The notes beneath the pieces are model-generated. The model had not been told where the DNA came from and searched no databases. It saw only the letters and a list, made by a program, of their open reading frames with translations. A DNA stretch of 64,000 nt from Argopecten irradians (Eukaryota > Mollusca > Bivalvia > Pectinida > Pectinidae): NCBI RefSeq assembly GCF_041381155.1, contig NC_091147.1, positions 34,862,909-34,926,908 of the forward strand, written 5' to 3'. The stretch's first letter is position 1. Each line of letters starts with the position of its first letter. Positions 22,643 through 32,817 of this stretch are shown here, piece by piece. A program made the translations under genes and the position numbers.

Positions 22643-22675
22643 GCCAGTTTCCAAGATTGTGTTTAAAGTTATAAT

Positions 22676-22955
22676 TGCCATTACTGGGCGAAAATTTTGA
22701 CATGTTATTTTTAAGTTATCTATTGAAAACCATAAGGTTTGATAATATTTATCTGTGAAACATTCAAATGGACAGACTAAAATGACGATGCCTTAAAAGC
22801 ATTATAGTTACAGCATAGAATTTATACAGTCTAAAATTCTTGTTTTATGCCTTAATAACTTTACAAGATCTTTCTAATAACACTGTAAAAATGTGAAATG
22901 AAATTGTAGACCACAGTTTGGCTTCATTGTCTGACCCTATGTACTCATAATGATG
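22676..22955. repeat. Partial copy of the 11331-13006 element
   Basis: CTAATAACACTGTAAAAATG, AAATTGTAGACCACA and GTCTGACCCTATGTACTCAT match its right end. The block ACTGGGCGAAAATTTTG-CATG recurs at about 63859-63880. Confidence 0.6.
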
Positions 22956-23759
22956 TTTGGTAGTAAAGATTGTTCAAATAAGCATATTGCACCTTTTCTC
23001 CATAATTTTCTAGACAAGGTCACTGAACTTCTGAACTTTTCTAACGATTGTTCACACCAGCATATCGCAATCCTTTCCCTCATTGTTCTAGTCAATGTTG
23101 CTGTTACTTCGAACTTTTCTAACGATTTTTCATATCAGCATATCGCACATTTCGTCAATAATGGTATAGACATCTCCTCTTGATTTCACATTATAGCATT
23201 TTCATTTTATTTATTAAAGGGAGTGAGTGGCTAACTAGCAAAAAAGTCTTCAAAAACGAAAAATTATATTTATTTGAAATCACATTGCACTTTACATCAG
23301 TCACTGTTTTTAACCTTGAAACGTCGATAAAATAATACCTAACTACTGTAATTAACAATTCAATGAATATTAATTCTAGCATTCGTAGTAGTAATAAGAA
23401 AGCTATCCTAGCATTCGAAGAGAATATAAAAAAAATTGATTTGATATATCTAATAATGACACCATGAATATATTTCAATATATCAATGTAAACTGCGTAT
23501 AAACATGTAAAACAATTAACAAGGGGGAAAATCTAAAAAAAAGCCCAACTAAGTATAACGAAATAACGAAAAAGAAAACATACGTTAAGTATAATGATAT
23601 TATATATGTAACAATTATAAATATGTAAAGATATTTATAGTAGTGTTCTAAAATCCAAATTGGCAACATGTAAGAACTTATTTTCAGCAGTTTTCAATGA
23701 TAGTTCACAGAAACACTGTTTCAATAAACCGAATTTGATGGTACAAAATAAAAGATATT

Positions 23760-24083
23760 TTAAAGATGCTCCACCGCCGACAAAGAATAAGTGATACGCA
23801 TCATATGAAAAATAACTGATGTTTAATCGTGCACATATGAGTCAAATTAACACATAAGTACATATAAAATTATTTAGTTTGCTCTTGGTGCATGCGTAAT
23901 CAGTACTTTATTCCATATAGAACATAGTGCCATGGATTATTTTTTTCGGATGCAATTAAATAATTTTTACAATTTTTATCTTAATGAAGAAGCTCAAACT
24001 TTACAGTGGTGGTAATGGTATAAAGTAAGTAACTTTTGTAGCTCAAGAATAAATAGCATTTGTCAGCGGTGTAGCATGTTTAA
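23760..24083 (-). mobile_element. TTAA-flanked MITE, family 1, in duplication unit A
   Basis: TTAA-AGATGCTCCACCGCCG to GTGTAGCATGT-TTAA. The orthologous position in unit B (GATACTTTAACAAATCTG, TTAA at 28249-28252) is empty, confirming the TTAA target and the insertion's age relative to the duplication. Confidence 0.9.
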
Positions 24084-24331
24084 ACAAAATAAATGTGAAA
24101 TCTGTTGCAAAAGTCGCTTACTTATTTCATCACATTCTTGATATTATATTATTGACCATCAAAAGATATTCATGTTAATTTCACCTACGCATTTTAACAT
24201 GAAAGTGAACTGAACTTGATAAGATATTTCACTTTTGCACCATGTTATATGATTGTAATGGGGTACTGTACAACAAATGAAAGAGTTCTGGACTGGACCA
24301 TTTTGCTTTAATGACATGCAGCAATATAGTC

Positions 24332-24415
24332 TGCTAAACCTGCCTATGTTATGGGGTTTTATTTCTAATATATATTAGGGGGAAGCTTATTAATATAGGC
24401 AAGTTTATCGGACTA
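24332..24415. mobile_element. Short MITE with CTAAACCTGCC termini
   Basis: AGTCTGCTAAACCTGCCTAT faces ATAGGCAAGTTTATCGGACT. The same element occupies the matching place in unit B (28739-28790) and an independent site at 61909-62025. Confidence 0.75.
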
Positions 24416-25369
24416 GTACCAATAATGCATCTGTTGGGTTATTAAGATGGTGCATAATAATTTCAGTCTAATTTAAAGGCAGAGATTTAATATACCGTAT
24501 AAACCAAGCGAAGGTAGCTCTAGCGTACGGTAGATGATACTGTCATCATCAAACCAAAAATAGATTTCTGGAAATCCTCTTTTGGGCATTTTCATATAGA
24601 GATGTATTTTTCGAGGCCTGCTGATTGTGAATTCAGAATGCATTAATTCCAAATGTTTAATGTGTGAGTTGGGCAATACATGTAAAATGAAAATTTGAAA
24701 TTCTTTTAAATGGACAATCCAGTCTAAGAGTACCTTAAAATTTGCATATATATCGGAAAGTAACCAGTTCTGATAGAAATTAGATTAGTTGGTTTTACTG
24801 TGATTTGCCAGAAAAACCCACTGTAGTGAAATGTATGTGAAATGTTCAAACCGCAATTACACATTGTGGTCGGACGTCTTGTATACCGAACCCTGGCCCT
24901 TGCCAGTGTAGTGAAGAAATTTTTGTCTAGAACTACTCAGATCGCTCTTACAGTAGTGTGTTTACCTTATTATGTGCATATTCTTGTCTAAATGTAATTT
25001 CATTAACTCCTCAGTGGTTATGTATTTTATTAATGTACGTGACTTTGGCTCGGGTATGGGTACAGCATACATGTTATACCTACATAATCGTATCGATCAA
25101 CGATTTGGAATTTCAACGGTATCAATCAAAATACTTATTAATGTCGTGTTGTCAATATTTCTAATATAATCAAGATTGCGAGTCAGGAATATCGAGGTTG
25201 ACATTCAGCATAAACCAAGCGAAAAGTCATAGTAACTTCTGGAATATCGAGGACGGCATTCAATATTGACCAAGATAATGTAGAGTACGCTAGGTCAATG
25301 TATATAGATAGTAAGTTCTGTAGCAGAATAAGCACACAAGTTTTAGCGGCAATGTCAATGTTGAGTTTT
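24416..25369. other. Non-coding flank downstream of the serpin pseudogene
   Basis: Part matches unit B (AAACCAAAAATAGATTTCTG). A terminal fragment of the CATCCTCG family (TTCTGGAATATCGAGGA) lies near 25228-25245. Short open frames at 24958-25169 are unsupported. Confidence 0.45.
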
Positions 25370-26606
25370 CTATAATTCATCTCTTTGAGCCTGCTTAACA
25401 TCCACAAACCTCCCGACAAACATAATTGTATCTGCCCGATTGTCCCTGATGACGAACATGAACGGGTGATCGGCCTTGAACTGCAATGGCGGTCTCGGCA
25501 TTGCACGTATTCGAATCATCACAATTCCAGTTGCAACAGCAGCTTCTGTTTCTTCTTCGTTCACATCAACAAAGGCTTGGTGAAAGATGCCGGACACATA
25601 TGATGTCTTGGCAGCGTCTATACCCGACAGATCTGCCTTCGTCTCGTGAAATAAATCTGTCACTCCCATGCTTTGGAAGAGTTTAGAAAGCTCAAAACCG
25701 GATTTAAGCTTAAATTTTGGGAGATAAACTTCCACCTTTATTGGTGGCATGTTTGTTGTCAGCTCCTTCAGGACAGATGGAGTTAGCTGCTCTTCAAGGG
25801 CAGACAACCCCTGTTTATCCTCGGGTAAAATTATGACCATTGAGAGGTCGTTACCTTTGTATGGCAATTCCAACACTTTGCACTTTAATTCATCGTCGAT
25901 CTTTAGCGGGAATTTTGTGGCTTTGTGAAACATCATTTTCAAATTCTTATGTTGACCTTTAAGGTTATGAAAGGTGATATCCCTGGTAGCTTTGTCGTCA
26001 AACTTTGTCTCCCAGTTGCCCCTTGAAGTAGATAGCGTTGACCAGTACCATAATGGTCAGTTCATTCAAAGATCCTTGTGGCAGAAGGTCCTTTATTTTC
26101 TCTGCTGTTTGCTTGTAAACCCAATCGTTGATTTCTTGCCTAGCGGTTTCGGTTTGCCTGTAGTCCATTGCTTTCGTGTCAGCTTGATAGTGCTTAGCAC
26201 AAAGCTCAATAAAGGATGGTACAATTTCTACACTTTTGTCGGGAAACAGTCTATTGGCAATATGTAGTGTGACGTTTTCCTTTCCAGCCAAAACCATCTT
26301 TAAGCACTCTTCATAGGCTTCGTGCACTCGCTGACCTAGTGACTGGATGCTGAGCGCGGGAACCATTTGGGCTGCCGTCTGCTCCCTGGCACCAAGGTAA
26401 ACCATGGATATGGCAGCAGAGATGGAGAATGGCGAGTAGAACAAATTCCTCGGACATTTTAGTTAGACGCTTATAAGTCTCAAGGTAAACTCGGCGTTTG
26501 ATGTCTGGAATTCTACGTGTAGTGTATCATCTCTGAAGACTTTGGTGGCACTCTGTGACTGAACGAAAACCATAACTAGGATGAAGGACAACAACTGTTG
26601 CTTCAT
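25370..26606 (-). pseudogene. Serpin pseudogene, paralogue of 29640-30881
   Basis: It is closely similar along its whole length to the intact serpin, including the signal peptide (MKQQLLSFILVMVFVQSQS), NELTIMVLVNAIYFKG and a C-terminal QAQRDEL. Three length changes break the frame: a 1-nt loss near 26478 with an early stop soon after, a 5-nt loss near 26445, and an extra C in a C-run at 26019-26022. The reactive loop also differs. The hinge reads EEETEAAVAT, with Glu where the usual P15 Gly stands, and the loop is one residue longer (GIVMIRIRAMPRPP). The 5' acceptor TCTAG and the upstream donor at 27170-27169 are still present. Assembly error could mimic one indel but hardly three. Confidence 0.85.
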
Positions 26607-27340
26607 ATACCTAGAATATAAGGGAAATAAAAATCCCCAAATAACAGGAACATGAAATGTAGGATTGCCACAAGTTGTCGAGATGTGTAATGAAGTATTT
26701 AAGTAGAAAATACATGTACAAATGTAGATTAAACTATATTGGTAATTGGTGTATATATATTTGATCTTACACTACAATTTATTACAGTAGATATATATAT
26801 TTACATATGGTACATGTAGATCTAGATCTACACATTGTACTGTACAGTTCATTTGCATTGTAAACGAGTTGTTGTTACCCAGAAATAAAGATTTCGAATT
26901 AACTAAAAAATATAACTATGTCAGCACGGAAAATTATATCACATGTACATGTAGTGTGATATACAATACCAATACCTGAATGAATAAGCTATATTTATAT
27001 ATACTTACATGTATTTGTACATTGTATGAGTAGTCTCCTGGTATTATATTGCAATAGTGTAAGTTGATTTTTGACCAGAAGCTTATATTCACACACCTGG
27101 GGAATAGCTACACGAGATTATTGATAATATATCAGCTTTAATCGAACTATTTTGTGTAATGAAGACTTACCCTATGTTTGTTTAGTATAGATAAGACTTT
27201 TACTTCCGTGTTACGTGGTACGTATACATGTATACGTTTGTTTAAAAGGATACTCATGAATTAGCGGAGTGCGAGAAAATCGCACAACTGCTATCTGGTA
27301 ATCATGGTGCATATTTCAAACATTAGAGAGTCAATAAGAA
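26607..27340 (-). other. Former intron and 5' exon of the serpin pseudogene
   Basis: The minus strand shows a conserved donor CATAGG|GTAAGTCTTC (exon end 27171), aligned with the one upstream of the intact serpin at 32158. The surrounding 200 bp matches 32050-32260 (for example GGGAATAGCTAC, AATGAAGACTTACC, TTTACTTCCGTG). Confidence 0.6.
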
Positions 27341-27683
27341 TTTCTATTATTACCATGTGACCTTGAATGAAAGTCAAGGTTATTCATTTGAAGAAATTTG
27401 ATAGCCCATCATCTCAGCATACATCAGTTCTCCAGGCATCTTGGATATTAAGAAGTCATTATAAGATTTAAGTCTATTTGACCCCCGTGATCTTGAATGA
27501 AGGTTAGGGTCATTCATTTGAACAAACTTGGTAGCCTTTCATCCAGCATGCCACATGCCTTTTAGGACTCTATGTCTCCAATTTTTGGAGAAGAAATTGT
27601 TTAAGTAGAAAAGTTGAAGCCGGACGGACAGACGGACGGCAGACCACGGCATAAGCTCAATTGCCTTTAGGGCAGGTATGGTA
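27340..27683 (+). mobile_element. Helitron-like repeat with hairpin-type 3' end
   Basis: Two diverged units carry TGTGACCTTGAATGAAAGTC or GTGATCTTGAATGAAGGTTA and GGTCATTCATTTGAA. They lead to GACGGACAGACGGACGG and CATAAGCTCAATTGCC-TTTAGGGCAGGTATGGTAA. The layout and the 3' end parallel 20311-21272. Confidence 0.6.
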
Positions 27684-28266
27684 AAAACGAAACGAAATCT
27701 GAGGTCAAGAATAAGTACACTAAGTTTATTTTGTGTTTGAATAATTAATTGGCAGCGAGGGATTATTATTCTACCTCGATTCCATTTTCATTTGATATTA
27801 AACAATCAGAAACGTCAGTATATATGTACATTTTCCAATATATACGGTAATTCATTTTCCACATCAGTCACTGTTTTCAACCTTGAAAAGTCGGTAAAAT
27901 AATACCTTACTACTGTAATAAACAATATAATGTATATTAATCCTAGCATTCGTAGAAAGAACAAGAAAGATAACCTAGCATTCGTAAAGAGAATAAAAAA
28001 TATTAATTGATATATGTAATAATGAAACAAAGAACATATTTCAATATATCAATGTAAACTACGTATAAACATGTCAAAAAATTTAACAAGGGAAAAATCT
28101 AAATTAATCAAATATAACAAAAAAGAAAATGTGCTTAAGTATAATGATATAATACATGTGACTTTCATAAATTTGTTAAGTCATTAATAGGGGTGTTAAA
28201 TACAATGTTTAAACAACCCGAATAGGATAGTACATATGGCGAGATACTTTAACAAATCTGAAATCT

Positions 28267-28432
28267 GGGCCCTGTTTCATGAATATTCCTTAACTTTGTG
28301 GGATTCCTCAACTTTCCCCATACATTACAAAGGTTAAGGGAAATTCTTTCTTAAAATCTGTAATACTTTACTGGAGAAATTGAAGTTAAGGGATTCCTTA
28401 AATTTAAGAAATGATTGTGAAACTGGACCCTG
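28267..28432. mobile_element. MITE with GGGYCC-GTTTCA termini
   Basis: GGGCCCTGTTTCATGAATAT faces GAAATGATTGTGAAACTGGACCC. Interior shared with 19591-19760. Absent from duplication unit A. Confidence 0.8.
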
Positions 28433-28738
28433 TTACAAAGGATCAAACAATGAAAATAGTTTAGATACGATATAACATTCGTGAGATTATATTATTGCCC
28501 ATCAACAGATATTACTGTTAAATTCACCTGCACATTTCCACATGAACGTGACCTGAACTGATAAGATTCTCCCATCAACAGATATTCATGTTAATTTCAT
28601 CTACACATTTCCACATGAACGTGACCAGAGCTGACAAGATACTTTACCTGTGCACCTTGCTATTTGATTGTCACATCGTACAACAAATGAAAAAGCTCTG
28701 GTCTGGATCTTATTGCATGAGTAACACGCATCGATATA

Positions 28739-28790
28739 GTTCGCTAAACCTGCCTACATTTTAGGCTAGTGATAAAGGTAGATTTAGCGG
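28739..28790. mobile_element. Short MITE with CTAAACCTGCC termini, unit B copy
   Basis: AGTTCGCTAAACCTGCCTAC faces GTAGATTTAGCGGA. It corresponds to 24332-24415 in unit A but is shortened inside. Confidence 0.65.
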
Positions 28791-28897
28791 AATATCAATA
28801 ATTCATCAATAGGGTTTCTAAGATGGTGCATAATAATTTCAGTCTAATTTAAAGTCAGAGATTTAATAAACACGTATTAACCAAGCGAGGGTAGCTA

Positions 28898-28959
28898 TAG
28901 TCTGGTTCCCTAAGAATAGCGCAGAGCTATCGGAGCATTCGCAGCAGGGAACCAGACTA
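28898..28959. mobile_element. 62-bp foldback element with 9-bp target duplication
   Basis: The termini TAGTCTGGTTCCCT and AGGGAACCAGACTA are perfect inverted repeats. GGGTAGCTA flanks it at 28889-28897 and 28960-28968. Unit A has the uninterrupted site (AAGGTAGCTCTAGCG near 24511). The inner sequence holds a second small inverted pair, ATAGCGCAGAGCTATC. Confidence 0.85.
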
Positions 28960-29639
28960 GGGTAGCTATAGCGTACGGTAGGTGATCCTTGATACTCCGC
29001 GGGTTACTTTACTGTCGTCATCTTCACCCCGAAGGGTTCGCAGTATCAAACCAAAAATAGATTTCTGGAAATCCCCTTTTAAGTATTTTCATATAAAGAT
29101 GAATGTTTCGAAGCCTGCTGATTGGGTATTCAGGATGCATTAGTTCCAGATATTTAATTTGTGAGTTGGGGAATATATGTAGATGTAAAATGTGTAAAGA
29201 AATTTTGAAATTCTTTTAAGTCTGTTTTGTTAAGGAGAGATAATCAGGATTGCAATTTTATGAAAATGTTGGTAACTTTTTAGTGCGTAATTCAACACAA
29301 AATAGATCCCACCATCTAAACATTTAGCAAGATGGTTCTTTTTTATCAATTATTATTCGCAGTTTTGTGAGATGACCTTCTTCAAATTTTCATTTGATAT
29401 TTCAAGTTGGGCGTTACTTTACCTGTATTCTACAAAGGAAGTCCATGCAGACTTGTGATTCATCAGTTCTTATTCCTGTACTACAATCAGTGTTGCTTTG
29501 AATACCCTAGGGGTGGATATAATGACAGTAATAAACTTCTGGAATATCGAGGATAACATTCAATATAAACTAAGCGAAGGTAGAGTAGGGTAGGTGCAAT
29601 GAACACAAAGTTTCGGAGGCAATGTCAACGGCAAGTTCG

Positions 29640-30881
29640 CTATAATTCATCTCTCTGAGCCTGATCAACATCCACAAACCTCCCGACAAACAAAATGGTA
29701 TCTGCCCGGTTGTCCCTGATAACGAACATGAACGGGTGATCGGCCTTGAACTCCAATGGCGGTCTCGGCATTGCTCTTGTTAGCATCACAACTGCAGTGG
29801 CGGCAGCAGCCTCGGTTCCTTCTTCGTTCACATCAACAAAGGCTTGGTGAAAGATGCCGGACACATACGATGCCCTGGTGGCGTCAATACCCGACAGATC
29901 TGCCTTCGTCTTGTGAAATAAATCTGTCACTCCCATGCTTTTGAAGAGTTTAGAAAGCTCAAAACCGGATTTAAGTTTAAATTTTGGGAGATAAACTTCA
30001 ACCTTTATTGGTGGCATGTTTGTCGTCAGCTCCTTCAGGACAGATGGAGTTAGCTTCTCTTCAAGGGCAGACAACCCCTGTTTATCCTCGGGTAAAATTA
30101 TGACCATTGAGAGGTCGTTACCTTTGTATGGCAATTCCAACACTTTGCACTTTAATTCATCGTCGATCTTTAGCGGGAATTTTGTGGCTTTGTGAAACAT
30201 CATTTTCACATTTTTTTGTTGACCGTTAAGGTTATGAAAGGTCATATCCCTGGTAGCTTTGTCGTCAAACTTTGTCTCCCAGTTGCCCTTGAAGTAGATA
30301 GCGTTGACCAGTACCATAATGGTCAGTTCATTCAAAGATCCTTGTGGCAGAAGGTCCTTTATTTTCTCTGCTGTTTGCTGACTAACCCAATCGTTGATCA
30401 CTTTCCTTGCGGTTTCAAATTGTCCATAATCCATTGCTTTCGCGTCAGCTTGGTAGTGCTTAGCACAAAGCTCAATAAATGATGGCACAATTTCTACCTT
30501 ATTATTAGGAAACAATCTGTTGGCAATCTGTAGTGTGACGTTTTCGTTTCCTGCCAAAACCACCTTCAAGTAGTCTTCATAGGCTTCGTGCACTCGCTGA
30601 CCTAGTGACTGAATGCTGAGCGCGGGAACCATTTGGGCTGCCGTCTGCTCCCTGGCACCAAGGTAAACCATGGACATGGCAGCCGAGACGGAGAAAGGCG
30701 AGTAGAACAAATTCCCGTCCTCGGACATTTTAGTTAGACGCTTGTAAAGCTCCAATGTAAACTCGGCGTTTGATGTCTGGAATCCTGCGTGTAGTCGATC
30801 ATCTCTGAAGACTTTGGCGCTACTTTGGGATTGTTGAACAAAAGCCATGACTAGGACGAGGGACAACAACTGCTGTTTCAT
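29640..30881 (-). CDS. Secretory-pathway serpin with C-terminal RDEL
   Basis: A 413-residue serpin of full family length. Residues 1-21 form a signal peptide (MKQQLLSLVLVMAFVQQSQS). Core motifs include FYSPFSVSAAMSM (59-71), NAIYFKGNW (193-201), PYKGNDLSMVIILPED (251-266), and a serpin signature with ADHPFMFVIRDN (380-391). The hinge EEGTEAAAAT (353-362) is that of inhibitory serpins. Counting from it places P1 at Arg369 and P1' at Ala370, so trypsin-like proteases are the likely targets. The protein ends in RDEL, an ER-retrieval signal also found at the end of HSP47, which argues for an ER-resident form. I chose the ATG four bases after a TCTAG acceptor (exon start 30885). A non-coding first exon ends at 32158 (CAG|GTAAGTC). 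A decayed paralogue lies downstream. Confidence 0.93.
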   Translation of the reverse strand: MKQQLLSLVLVMAFVQQSQSSAKVFRDDRLHAGFQTSNAEFTLELYKRLTKMSEDGNLFYSPFSVSAAMSMVYLGAREQTAAQMVPALSIQSLGQRVHEAYEDYLKVVLAGNENVTLQIANRLFPNNKVEIVPSFIELCAKHYQADAKAMDYGQFETARKVINDWVSQQTAEKIKDLLPQGSLNELTIMVLVNAIYFKGNWETKFDDKATRDMTFHNLNGQQKNVKMMFHKATKFPLKIDDELKCKVLELPYKGNDLSMVIILPEDKQGLSALEEKLTPSVLKELTTNMPPIKVEVYLPKFKLKSGFELSKLFKSMGVTDLFHKTKADLSGIDATRASYVSGIFHQAFVDVNEEGTEAAAATAVVMLTRAMPRPPLEFKADHPFMFVIRDNRADTILFVGRFVDVDQAQRDEL

Positions 30882-30885
30882 ATAC

Positions 30886-32157
30886 CTAGAATACATGAAA
30901 AATAAACATCCACAGTTTAGACTGAAACATGTAATGTAGGATAAAAACTTTGATAAGAATATGCAATATGCAAAACCAGACACCAAATGGAACCTAGAGA
31001 TTAAATCTGTGCAAAAAAGTCCTGATTGGTTCTTAATCAATCTAATTAAAATTAAACTTGTTATTCTGCCCCACTACTATGTCCTACGTTACGATCCAAT
31101 ACAAGTATAATTCTACTCACCCATACACTGCAGTATTTGAGCGTAACCTCGAGCATCGTAGTGGAGCGGAATTACAAGTCTAATTTTAATAAGATTGGGT
31201 TTTACTAAGAAATAGCGATAACAAACTTCAATTATCAATATCTAAGATGGCTGCCTTTCGGCCATCTTGTGTCCGAATTGACAGACAGACGGAGATAAGG
31301 CAGCACACAGATGAAAGAGACTATCAAAATGTTTTTATAATGAAACAGTGGTATGCCACAATTCGTCGGGATGTTGGAAATCATCGATTATATAAATTCA
31401 AATGAGATAGATCACAAACATATTCTTCCTCGATACTCCAGGGGTTACTATTACTTACAATCTCTTCATCCCTTGGCTATCTCATAGCAAACTGAAGGCA
31501 GCTCAGGGGAACAGATCTGAACCAATCACAGACCTACACAAAATTTCTTTTAAGTCTACAGAGAAAGTGGACCACTACTTCAAAGTCACACAGTGTACCG
31601 TTATACAGCTCTTTTGATGTGCATCAAAGGACTAAATTACCTGTTTTGTTCTGCTGTCTCCAGTTTTACTATGAGAGTCCAGGGATGTAGAGATCGTACG
31701 TATGTGATCGGAACCCCTGGAGTGCTGAGGATGCGTGTAAAAATGTTTGAGGTTCCACGTATATTTTAGTACGGTATACAATGTATATGTGTACAAGTCG
31801 TACATCTATTTTACACATTGTATCTACATGTATGTAGACGAGTTGCAGTAACACACAGACACACACAAAAGAAAAACTACATGTGTAGATGTATGTGTCA
31901 GTACGGCTATATGTGGTGTACATCTACAATACCAATACCCGAATAAGCTATACTCATACATACATTCATGTACATTGTACAAGTATTTTCACATACATGC
32001 ATGCAAACTACATTTTATATGTGTTGTACAACAGGTACAATGTACATTGTAATATATTTTTACCAGAAGTTCGTAGTGACACGTCTAGGGAATAGCTACA
32101 AAAGTCTCTTGGTGATACATAAGCTTTAATCGGACAGTTTCTGTAATGAAGACTTAC
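30886..32157 (-). other. 5' intron of the intact serpin
   Basis: The donor CAG|GTAAGTC at 32157 and the acceptor TTCTAG ending at 30886 frame the intron; both are conserved in the pseudogene copy. It contains a reverse fragment of the 150-bp repeat (31195-31265) and a CATCCTCG element. Confidence 0.6.
31433..31731. mobile_element. CATCCTCG-family element, about 300 bp, in serpin intron
   Basis: CTCGATACTCCAGGGGTTAC, then CTATCTCATAG and ACTGAAGGCAGCTCAG at the left. CCAGTTTTACTATGAG and GGAACCCCTGGAGTGCTGAGG at the right. No clear target duplication. Absent from duplication unit A. Confidence 0.85.
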
Positions 32158-32250
32158 CTGTTAGTTTAATATTTAGTTGAGATATTTACTTCCGTGAGGC
32201 GTACACACGTTTGTTTACAAGGGCACTCATGAATTATCGGAATGGAAGAG
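32158..32250 (-). other. Inferred 5' non-coding exon of the serpin gene
   Basis: Sequence upstream (minus strand) of the conserved donor is retained in both duplication units, including AAACGTGTG and TTACTTCCGTG. The transcription start is not visible. Confidence 0.4.
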
Positions 32251-32738
32251 AGTCAAACAAACGAAACGAACTTTCGAGTATGTTCAAAGTGATTGATTTT
32301 ATATCAGTTTTTATTTTGTGTTTGGATAATGAATCGGCAGTGATTAATATTCTCTACCTCGACTCTTCTCCATTTTATTTTGACAAATGACATATCTTTT
32401 GCTGATATTGAACAACCAGAAACGCCGTACATATACATGTATCTTGATCAGTATAGCTGAGTTAGACAGACAATAATGGAAGCGTTTATTCTCTTTCCTA
32501 TGGTACAAGTGACCGACGATTATGTGTAAAGCACACCTGGCCTAAAACCAGATGTAAGTCACTTAACAGAGGTATGTCATGTTTTCACTAATTAACTTTA
32601 TTTTAATTAATTGGTTATTAATAATTAATTGGTACAATGTACGTACATACACAATAATATCAAAGAATGGTCGAGTATACGGCATTGCTATATTAGATTT
32701 ATTTGTGTTTCCCACCAAGAGACAGGCGTGTCCGGTCG
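32251..32738. other. Gene-free stretch
   Basis: No supported ORF or recognised repeat; AT-rich. Confidence 0.35.
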
Positions 32739-32817
32739 CATACTCGATAATCGAGGTGTTACTATCACTGTTGTAATATCCACGACAGTGAAAGTAACCC
32801 CTAGAGTATCGAGGATG
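32739..32817. mobile_element. 79-bp palindromic MITE (CATCCTCG family)
   Basis: CATACTCGATAATCGAGGTG and GTTACTATCACTGTTGT face CACGACAGTGAAAGTAACCC and CTAGAGTATCGAGGATG. This is a minimal inverted-repeat form like 19320-19395, somewhat more diverged. Confidence 0.8.

Larger units (their letters stand above)
23281..27255 (-). repeat. Tandem segmental duplication, unit A (serpin pseudogene)
   Basis: Sequence from CATCAGTCACTGTTTTTAAC through the serpin and its upstream non-coding exon matches 27851-32230 in order. Unit-specific insertions differ. Unit A alone holds a family-1 MITE (23760-24083). Unit B alone holds a GGGTCC MITE, a 62-bp foldback and a CATCCTCG element. These insertions therefore post-date, or were lost after, the duplication. 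Confidence 0.85.
27851..32230 (-). repeat. Tandem segmental duplication, unit B (intact serpin)
   Basis: Collinear with unit A: CATCAGTCACTGTTTTCAAC at the left, and TTACTTCCGTG with CTCATGAATTATCGG at the right. The stop codons lie about 4.27 kb apart. A local doubling of the CATCAACAGATATT-CTGTTAA segment at about 28500-28640 is unique to this unit. Confidence 0.85.

Noticed and set aside
23191-23669. Two hydrophobic open frames, with a similar one at 27815-28030
   Set aside because: They lie in AT-rich duplicated sequence, the similarity comes from the segmental duplication, and the frames shift between copies.
25183-25686. Open frames opposite or overlapping the serpin pseudogene
   Set aside because: Shadows of the serpin coding sequence in other frames; the same holds for 29756-30482.
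30882-31040. 53-codon N-terminal extension of the intact serpin frame
   Set aside because: It runs through a splice acceptor into the intron. The signal peptide starts at the ATG at 30881.
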